From the NCBI GenBank assembly GCA_937898155.1, contig CALEJO010000122.1, positions 1 through 11,759 on the forward strand: a stretch of DNA of 11,759 bases. The letters are read 5' to 3'. Each line of letters opens with the position of its first letter. Position 1 is the first letter of the stretch. The position numbers and the translations under genes were made by a program. The notes under the pieces were generated by a model. It searched no databases and was not told the origin of the DNA. It was given only the letters and a program-made list of their open reading frames with translations. The stretch is from an uncultured Clostridia bacterium. Its GTDB lineage: Bacteria > Bacillota > Clostridia > Oscillospirales > CAG-272. Positions 6,779 through 11,759 of this stretch are shown piece by piece.

Positions 6779-8194
6779 TCATCCGTTTTCCTGTTCGTCC
6801 TTGACGATCTTGCGTCCCATCAAAACGCCCATGACGGACGCCATCATCAGTCCGCGCGTCCATCCGCTCGAATCGCCGAGACAATGCAGTCCCTCGACGC
6901 TCGTTTCCAGCTCCTCGTTCATTTTGACGCGGTTGCTGTAAAATTTCAGTTCGGGCGAATAAAGAAGCGTCTCCGTCGAGGCAAAGCCCGGCACGACGTG
7001 ATCCATCGCCTGAATGAAATTGATGATGTTCACCATCGAACGGTATGGCATGGCGGCGGTGATATCGCCCGCCACGGCATCGGGAAGCGTCGGACGCAGG
7101 TTGGAATGGGAAAGCTCCTTCTGCCACGTGCGTTTGCCGTCGAGGATGTCGCCGAAGCGCTGGACGAGGATATGCCCCGCGCCGAGCATATTGGTCAGTT
7201 CCCCGACCTTTTGCGCATACTTGATCGGCTGATTGAACGGCACGTTGAAATTATGCGAGCAAAGGATCGCCAGATTCGTATTGTCCGACTTGCGTTCCTT
7301 ATACGAATGCCCGTTGACGACCGCCAGCTCGTTGTCGTAATTTTCCTGGCTGACGAAGCCGCCCGGATTCTGGCAGAACGTGCGGACTTTATTTTTGAAC
7401 GGCTTCGGATAACCGATCAACTTCGACTCGTAAAGCACGCGATTGACGCGCTCCATCACCTCGTTGCGCACCTCGACGCGCACGCCGATGTCCACCGTTC
7501 CGGGAACGTGGTCGATATTGTGATCGGTGCAGGTTTTTTCGAGCCATTCCGCGCCGCGCCGTCCCGTGGCGATGACCGTGCGGCTCGCGCGGATTTTCTC
7601 GTGTTTTGTTCCGTTCGTGATTTCGACGCCGTAGCATTTCCCGTTCTCGATCAGAATGTCCGTGCATTCATAGCCAAAGAGGATCTCGACGCCGTTTTGC
7701 AAAAGATACTGCTCGATCTCGTAATAGAGCGTCTGCGCCTTTTCCGTGCCGAGATGGCGGATCGGGCAATCGACGAGCTTCAGCCCCGCCTGAATGGCGC
7801 GCTTGCGGATCTCTTTCTTTTCTTCTTCGTCGGAAATGCCCTCGATGTGCCCGTCTGCGCCGAATTCAAGATAGATGCTGTCTGCGTAGCCGATCGTGTC
7901 CTGCACAAGGTCTTCGCCGACGAGCGTCGGCAGATCGCCGCCGACTTCATAACTTAACGACAGTTTTCCGTCCGAGAACGCGCCCGCGCCCGAAAAACCC
8001 GTCGTGATATGACAGTATGGCTTGCAACCGACGCATTGCTTCGTCAGTTCTTTCGGGCAACGGCGATCCTCGACCGCCTTTCCTTTTTCTACGATCAGAA
8101 TGTGCTGGCGGCTCCCGCGGCGGATCATTTCGATCGCCGTGAAAATGCCGGCAGGACCTGCTCCGATGATGACGACGTCTGTTTTGATAGCCAT
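6779..8194 (-). CDS. COG2509-type FAD-dependent oxidoreductase
   Basis: The 471-residue flavoprotein begins with a Rossmann dinucleotide-binding motif VVIIGAGPAGI (7-17) and an acidic strand end LIVEKGK (33-39). A second FAD contact is VIATGRRGAEW near residue 210, and a third is LHCLGDSSGWTRGLMMASVMG near the C-terminus. Residues 45-77 form the family signature: RCP with Cys46, then Cys54, Cys57 and Cys61, then GFSGAGAFSDGK. This is the pattern of the 'uncharacterized FAD-dependent dehydrogenase' family COG2509, common in Clostridia; the true substrate is unknown. The four clustered cysteines could bind a metal or take part in thiol chemistry. The ATG has a good AAAGGAAAT ribosome site just upstream. 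The gene lies 36 bases after the Nudix gene, with that gene's hairpin terminator in between and no clear promoter of its own, so read-through from the thrS transcript may supply it. Confidence 0.87.
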   Translation of the reverse strand: MAIKTDVVIIGAGPAGIFTAIEMIRRGSRQHILIVEKGKAVEDRRCPKELTKQCVGCKPYCHITTGFSGAGAFSDGKLSLSYEVGGDLPTLVGEDLVQDTIGYADSIYLEFGADGHIEGISDEEEKKEIRKRAIQAGLKLVDCPIRHLGTEKAQTLYYEIEQYLLQNGVEILFGYECTDILIENGKCYGVEITNGTKHEKIRASRTVIATGRRGAEWLEKTCTDHNIDHVPGTVDIGVRVEVRNEVMERVNRVLYESKLIGYPKPFKNKVRTFCQNPGGFVSQENYDNELAVVNGHSYKERKSDNTNLAILCSHNFNVPFNQPIKYAQKVGELTNMLGAGHILVQRFGDILDGKRTWQKELSHSNLRPTLPDAVAGDITAAMPYRSMVNIINFIQAMDHVVPGFASTETLLYSPELKFYSNRVKMNEELETSVEGLHCLGDSSGWTRGLMMASVMGVLMGRKIVKDEQENG

Positions 8195-8216
8195 ATAATT
8201 TCCTTTCTTTGCATGG

Positions 8217-8246
8217 AAAAACCAAACGAATCACTCCGTTTGGTTT
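8217..8246 (-). terminator. Terminator overlapping the end of the Nudix gene
   Basis: On the minus strand a perfect 10-base-pair stem (AAACCAAACG with CGTTTGGTTT, 8219-8228 and 8237-8246) encloses an 8-base loop and is followed by more T bases. The 5' arm encodes residues near the Nudix C-terminus and the TGA stop (8231-8233) lies in the loop. The U tail is short (five T in total), so termination may be partial and leave read-through for the FAD gene. Confidence 0.7.
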
Positions 8247-8731
8247 CGCTCTTCTTTGTGCGAATAATACTGCGGCACACCGGTGAACGCCTTACCGTCC
8301 CATTCATAATAGAGCTCCGTCCACCCGTCGCCGAAAAAGACGGGCAGATACTCGTCAAAATTCTGTGAAAGGCGATCGGAAGCGAGCAAGTCTTCTTTCG
8401 ACAAGAAGAAAACCTTGCCCTCGTCCGTTCCCTCCGATAGTATACCCGAAAAATCCTCCGTTTTATAAAGAAATTCGAGATATCGCAATCCCGACGTAGC
8501 ATCCGCCCAATGGACAACGCCGCACGGTGTCAGATTGCGGACCGAAAGCCCCGTTTCCTCCGCGATTTCGCGCGCGGCGCACGCCGTCAAGCTCTCGCCC
8601 GGCTCCACGTGCCCGCCGGGAAACGTCAGCCCCGGCCAATCCGTTTTACAACGGTCGAGCACGAGAACGCGGCCACTCTCGTGCTCATAAACCATTGTCA
8701 TTGTGTAAAGTTTGCACGGGCTCACGCTCAT
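8231..8731 (-). CDS. Nudix hydrolase (MutT/8-oxo-dGTPase-like)
   Basis: Nudix enzymes split nucleoside diphosphates linked to another group; MutT-like ones cleanse oxidised dGTP. The 166-residue protein carries a complete Nudix box over residues 40-62: Gly40, five residues, Glu46, seven residues, Arg54-Glu55, then Glu58-Glu59, Gly61 and Leu62. It sits after a strand WPGLTFPGG. All catalytic Glu positions are intact. The exact substrate cannot be read from the sequence. The ATG (8729-8731) overlaps the thrS TGA (8728-8730) as ATGA, and a GAGG site lies in the last codons of thrS, so translation is likely coupled to ThrRS and the gene is under the threonine T-box. The end lies inside a terminator hairpin. 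Confidence 0.88.
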   Translation of the reverse strand: MSVSPCKLYTMTMVYEHESGRVLVLDRCKTDWPGLTFPGGHVEPGESLTACAAREIAEETGLSVRNLTPCGVVHWADATSGLRYLEFLYKTEDFSGILSEGTDEGKVFFLSKEDLLASDRLSQNFDEYLPVFFGDGWTELYYEWDGKAFTGVPQYYSHKEERNQTE

Positions 8732-10497
8732 GCGTTTGTCCTCGACGCGATCTCGGCGCAGACCTTTTCGCCGAATTCGTCCACGGTCATCGTGCCGAGC
8801 ACTTTACCGTCGCGCGTGCGAACGGAGACCGTTCCGTTTTCGATCTCTTTGTCGCCGATGACGACCATATACGGCACTTTTTCAAGCTGTGCCGCGCGAA
8901 TCTTGTAGTTCGCGCTTTCGCTGCGGTCGTCGAATTCGACGCGGATCTTCTTGGCGCGGAGCGCGTCCGTCACCTTGGCGGCATATTCGTTCGCGCGGTC
9001 GGCGATCGTAATGACCTTGACCTGCACGGGCGAGAGCCAAACCGGGAATTTGCCCGCGAAATGCTCGGTGATCACGCCGATGAAGCGTTCGATTGAGCCG
9101 AACACGACGCGGTGGATCATAACGGGACAATGCTTTTCGCCGTCCGCGCCCGTATATTCGAGTCCGAATCTGCCCGGAAGCTGATAGTCCAGCTGCACGG
9201 TGCCGCATTGCCATGTTCTGTCGAGCGAATCCTGAATGTGGAAGTCGAGCTTCGGTCCGTAGAACGCGCCGTCGCCGGGGTTGATCTCATAAGTCTTGCC
9301 GATCGACGTGACGGCGTTTGCGAGCGCGGCAGTCGCAATTTCCCAATCGGCTTCGCTGCCGATGTGATCCTCCGGCATCGTCGAAAGCTCGATCTTATAG
9401 GACACGCCGAAGAGCGAATACACTTCGTCAAAGAGCCCGATGATGCGCGTCACTTCCTCGGTGATCTGTTCGGGCGCGAGCAGAATGTGCGCGTCGTCCT
9501 GCGTGAAGCAACGGACGCGGAACATTCCGTGAAGCGCGCCGGAAAGCTCGTGGCGATGCACGATGCCGAGCTCGCCGTAGCGGAGCGGCAGATCGCGGTA
9601 GGAGTGCGGTTCCAGCCCGTAAACGAGGATACTGCCGGGGCAGTTCATCGGCTTGATGGCAAAGTCTTCTTCGTCGATGACGGTCGTATACATATTTTCC
9701 TTATAGTGATCCCAGTGGCCGGAGGTCTCCCAAAGCGTGCGCTTCATGATCTGCGGCGTCGAGATTTCGAGATAATCCCACTTTCTGTGGACCTCGCGCC
9801 AATAGTCGATCAGCGTATTTTTCAGCACCATGCCCTTCGGCAGATAGAACGGGAAGCCGGGCGCTTCATCGCGGAACGCGAACAGACCAAGCTCTTTGCC
9901 GAGTTTTCTGTGGTCGCGTTTCTTGGCTTCCTCGATGTGTTCGAGATACAGGTCGAGGTCTTCTTTTTTCGAGAACGCCGTGCCGTAAATGCGCACGAGC
10001 ATTTTATTCTTCTCATTGCCGCGCCAGTAGGCACCCGCCACAGAGGTCAGCTTGACTGCTTTGACCGCGGACGTATACGTGACGTGAGGGCCCGCGCAGA
10101 GATCGACGAAATCGCCCTGCTTGAAGAAGCTCAGCTCGGCATCCTCCGGCAAATCACGGATGAGTTCTACCTTATAGGGCTCGCCGCGCTCCTCCATGAA
10201 CGCGATCGCTTCCGCGCGCGGCATGGTGAAACGCTCCATTTTCAGATTTTCCTTGATGATCTTTTTCATCTCGGCTTCGAGCGCCGAAAGATCGTCCTCG
10301 GAGAACGGAACGTCACGGTCAAAATCGTAATAGAAGCCCTCTTTGATCGACGGACCGATCGCCAGCTTCGTATCCGGATAGAGGCGTTTCACCGCCTGCG
10401 CAAGGATATGCGATGCCGTGTGGCGAAGCGCGTTTCTGCCGAGCTCTTCCTCGAACGTGCTTTCGACGATCAAGCCGTCTTTTCCGATGATTTTCAT
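8728..10497 (-). CDS. thrS: Threonine--tRNA ligase without a TGS domain
   Basis: The enzyme charges tRNA-Thr with threonine and edits misattached serine. Residues 1-20 are only a short remnant; the usual N-terminal TGS domain of about 60 residues (E. coli ThrRS has 642 in all) is absent, giving 589 residues. The editing domain is intact: RHTASH (25-30, His26 and His30) and DLCAGPH (132-138, Cys134 and His138). The class II core has the zinc ligands Cys286 (MNCPG), His337 (DDAH) and His462 (MIHR), motif 2 around RVRCFTQDDAH (327-337), and motif 3 HRVVFGSIERF (462-472). The C-terminal anticodon-binding domain starts near residue 490. The start at 10497 is chosen over an in-frame ATG at 10593 because an AGAGGGA site precedes it and the earlier ATG would fall inside the T-box leader. 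TGS-less ThrRS occurs in other Clostridia, to my knowledge. Confidence 0.96.
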   Translation of the reverse strand: MKIIGKDGLIVESTFEEELGRNALRHTASHILAQAVKRLYPDTKLAIGPSIKEGFYYDFDRDVPFSEDDLSALEAEMKKIIKENLKMERFTMPRAEAIAFMEERGEPYKVELIRDLPEDAELSFFKQGDFVDLCAGPHVTYTSAVKAVKLTSVAGAYWRGNEKNKMLVRIYGTAFSKKEDLDLYLEHIEEAKKRDHRKLGKELGLFAFRDEAPGFPFYLPKGMVLKNTLIDYWREVHRKWDYLEISTPQIMKRTLWETSGHWDHYKENMYTTVIDEEDFAIKPMNCPGSILVYGLEPHSYRDLPLRYGELGIVHRHELSGALHGMFRVRCFTQDDAHILLAPEQITEEVTRIIGLFDEVYSLFGVSYKIELSTMPEDHIGSEADWEIATAALANAVTSIGKTYEINPGDGAFYGPKLDFHIQDSLDRTWQCGTVQLDYQLPGRFGLEYTGADGEKHCPVMIHRVVFGSIERFIGVITEHFAGKFPVWLSPVQVKVITIADRANEYAAKVTDALRAKKIRVEFDDRSESANYKIRAAQLEKVPYMVVIGDKEIENGTVSVRTRDGKVLGTMTVDEFGEKVCAEIASRTNA

Positions 10498-10540
10498 AAT
10501 TCCCTCTTTCCGTCGCAACGCGACAACAAGTTTTACAAAA

Positions 10541-10574
10541 TAAAAAAACCCAAACCGACCGAAATCGGTTTGAG
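10541..10574 (-). terminator. T-box terminator hairpin
   Basis: On the minus strand CTCAAACCGA (10565-10574) pairs with TCGGTTTGGG (10549-10558), ten pairs including one G-U, around a TTTCGG loop, and is followed by seven T bases (10542-10548). It sits just upstream of the thrS ribosome site and 9 bases after the T-box segment, where an alternative antiterminator would form. Confidence 0.9.
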
Positions 10575-10585
10575 GTGCAAGGCAC

Positions 10586-10611
10586 GGTTCCACTCAACGT
10601 TTCACTCAACG
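10586..10611 (-). repeat. 12-base tandem duplication overlapping the T-box sequence
   Basis: The minus strand contains CGTTGAGTGAAA directly followed by CGTTGAGTGGAA, and the second copy leads into the functional ACC core. The first copy matches the beginning of the T-box but lacks the ACC that pairs with the tRNA acceptor end. It may be a recent slip duplication or a spacer element. Confidence 0.75.
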
Positions 10612-10769
10612 CGCGATAACGGGCGCATCCGATGTGCCATTTCCTGCACACAGCCGTAAGGTGGTATCCGTCGAATGAAATCCGGCGCGCTTTCAGCCGC
10701 GGCGCGCTTCTCTGTCAGAATTTCGGATCGGGGACGTGTCCTTGCGATCGCTTTTTCATAACGAATATC

Positions 10770-10798
10770 AGTTTACACCGAAAAATCCGGTTTGTCAA
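10770..10798 (-). promoter_or_regulatory. Promoter of the thrS T-box transcript
   Basis: On the minus strand a perfect -35 box TTGACA (10793-10798) and a -10 box TAAACT (10770-10775) are 17 bases apart. Transcription would begin near 10763, leaving a leader of about 265 bases, the length expected for a T-box before thrS at 10497. Confidence 0.88.
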
Positions 10799-10829
10799 GA
10801 GCGTTTTTCAAAGAAGCGCGTTTTCGGGC

Positions 10830-10862
10830 AAAAAAATCCGGGGAAACGTCGGTTTCCCCGGA
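10830..10862 (-). terminator. Terminator of the isomerase/epimerase-like gene
   Basis: On the minus strand a perfect 11-base-pair stem (TCCGGGGAAAC with GTTTCCCCGGA; 10837-10847 and 10852-10862) has a 4-base loop and is followed by seven T bases (10830-10836). It lies 7 bases after the gene's TAA and insulates the thrS transcript from it. Confidence 0.95.
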
Positions 10863-10869
10863 AAGTGCG

Positions 10870-11759
10870 TTATGCGTTCGGGCCTTCCCAAAGTCCGTAG
10901 GATTGGAGCATGAATTTGCCGATTTCCGCGAGCATTTCGTCCGCCATCCGGCGAATCTTGAACGGGATCGGTTTGAGGATCAACGTCGGCTCCCCGTTGT
11001 GCTTGAAATCGGCATGACCGCGGCGGTTCGGGGTGTCGGTCTCGATCGAGAACGCGCCCTTGTAGCCGACGTCGATCAGCGCACAGATAAATGCATCGAA
11101 ATTGACGTTGCCGAACAGCGGGAAATTATGCATATCGGCGCAGAACAGTCCGTCCGGCTCGCGGATCGGATAGAGGTTATCGTGAATATGCACGGCGCGC
11201 AAATGATCGCCGAGCTTCATGATATTCGCATACTGGTCGAGACGGCGCAGATTAGCGTGACCGGTATCCCAGCAAGCGTGAATATGCGGATGATGCATGC
11301 CGTCGATGACTTTGAGCAGCTCGTCCGCCGTCGCGCAATACATATCCTTTTCGAGGAAATGCCCGAGGTTTTCAAAGCACATATCGACGTTATATTCGTC
11401 GAGCAGCGGCAAAAAACGCGAATAATATTGGATGTTTTCTTCGACGAACGATTCCGGCGTGCAACCCTTCACGTGAAGCAGATGCACAACAAGCGACGGA
11501 ATCCCGAGATAGCCGCAGACGCGGATGCACTGTTCGAGGTTTTTGGCGTCCTGCTCCGTTGTTTCGTCGAGATACGCGATGATCGGTGCGTGCGCCTGCG
11601 CGAGCGTGACGCCGCGCGATTTTGCGATCTCCCGAACGCGTTTTGCCCCCAGCATCCAGTGATCCGAAAGGAAGAACGCGTCGTGCGGGCTGTCGAGACT
11701 CAAATCGAGCGCCTGATAGCCGAGGTCCGCGTAATAGTTGATCACATCCCCGATGTCAC
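10870..11759 (-). CDS. Sugar-phosphate isomerase/epimerase-like TIM-barrel protein, 5' end outside the window
   Basis: The frame is open to the right edge and gives 295 residues; reading in from the edge it begins DIGDVINYYADLGYQALDLS, the usual first helix of the xylose isomerase-like/AP endonuclease 2 superfamily, so perhaps 10-20 residues are missing. A GTG at 11743-11745 is internal and not the likely start. The barrel strands are readable: TLAQAHAPI, SLVVHLLHV, NVDMCFENLGHF (metal-binding Glu), HIHACWDTGHANL (Asp and His), LRAVHIHDN (His), and GAFSIETDTPN (Glu). All expected metal ligands are present. Relatives isomerise or epimerise sugars, inosose or hydroxypyruvate, and I cannot pick one. 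It ends 7 bases before a strong terminator and is not linked to the thrS transcript. Family is firm; reaction is unknown. Confidence 0.85.
   Translation of the reverse strand, partial: DIGDVINYYADLGYQALDLSLDSPHDAFFLSDHWMLGAKRVREIAKSRGVTLAQAHAPIIAYLDETTEQDAKNLEQCIRVCGYLGIPSLVVHLLHVKGCTPESFVEENIQYYSRFLPLLDEYNVDMCFENLGHFLEKDMYCATADELLKVIDGMHHPHIHACWDTGHANLRRLDQYANIMKLGDHLRAVHIHDNLYPIREPDGLFCADMHNFPLFGNVNFDAFICALIDVGYKGAFSIETDTPNRRGHADFKHNGEPTLILKPIPFKIRRMADEMLAEIGKFMLQSYGLWEGPNA

Larger units (their letters stand above)
10541..10763 (-). promoter_or_regulatory. Threonine T-box leader upstream of thrS
   Basis: A T-box RNA reads uncharged tRNA and switches between terminator and antiterminator. 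Elements visible on the minus strand in order are: an AGAGA motif (10709-10713) and the Stem I apical hairpin with GCGCGC arms (10702-10707 and 10685-10690) around CGGCTGAAA; the specifier ACC (10663-10665), a Thr codon followed by A as the rule requires; and the T-box core TGGAACC (10586-10592) in GAGTGGAACCGTGCC. The terminator of the switch follows at 10541-10574. Low threonyl-tRNA should turn on thrS, the Nudix gene and perhaps the FAD gene. I did not fold the whole RNA. The combination of element order, a Thr specifier and thrS downstream makes the call secure. Confidence 0.9.

Noticed and set aside
6884..7957. Plus-strand open frame of 357 codons
   Set aside because: Antisense of the FAD oxidoreductase; no ribosome site or recognisable domain.
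10498..10593. Upstream ATG for thrS at 10593
   Set aside because: It falls inside the T-box and terminator region and would add 32 residues unlike any ThrRS N-terminus.
9112..10659. Long plus-strand open frame of 515 codons
   Set aside because: It is the exact antisense of thrS and its T-box leader, with an Arg/Leu/Val-rich composition typical of the shadow of a GC-rich gene.

Overview
Most of the window (about 1557-11759) reads as a chromosomal segment of an uncultured, moderately GC-rich Clostridia-type Bacillota bacterium. The genes have clear GGAGG-like ribosome sites, textbook TTGACA-17-TATAAT-like promoters, U-tailed hairpin terminators, and a T-box leader in front of thrS. The protein set (XRE-fused BadF-family kinase, Gram-positive-form NagB, Thr-rich lipoprotein solute-binding protein, COG2509 flavoprotein, ThrRS without a TGS domain) fits a gut or rumen clostridium, but I cannot name the genus. 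The first ~1.55 kb is different. It carries a DUF2027-type protein, typical of Bacteroidales, with no Shine-Dalgarno sequence, downstream of the 3' part of a QueA-type gene. It joins the clostridial DNA inside one uninterrupted reading frame whose two halves are unrelated truncated proteins. I read this as a probable chimeric assembly junction, not a real gene fusion.

Layout. (1) 1-1556, minus: 5' part of a DUF2027 protein and the QueA C-terminus. (2) 1557-2036, minus: YgjV-like membrane protein missing its last few residues, transcribed divergently from (3). (3) 2233-4959, plus: a compact three-gene amino-sugar operon with one promoter and one terminator: HTH-sugar kinase fusion, nagB, PIG-L/LmbE deacetylase. 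(4) 5125-6723, plus: an orphan ABC-type lipoprotein solute-binding protein with its own promoter and a bidirectional terminator. (5) 6779-10497, minus: thrS, an overlapping Nudix hydrolase and a COG2509 FAD oxidoreductase, headed by a threonine T-box leader (about 10541-10763). (6) 10870-11759, minus: a sugar-phosphate isomerase/epimerase-like TIM-barrel protein whose 5' end lies outside the window, closed by a strong terminator.

How they fit together. The most interesting unit is the operon at 2233-4959. Its kinase would make GlcNAc-6-phosphate (or MurNAc-6-phosphate), the PIG-L protein could remove the acetyl group in place of the usual NagA, and NagB would turn GlcN-6-phosphate into fructose-6-phosphate plus ammonia. 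The kinase carries its own DNA-binding domain, and a perfect inverted repeat fills the spacer of the operon promoter, so the kinase may sense sugar and control its own operon. The solute-binding protein next door may feed in sugar but has no permease here. The thrS block is ordinary housekeeping, apart from a duplicated T-box-like segment and a Nudix stop codon that sits in the loop of its own terminator.
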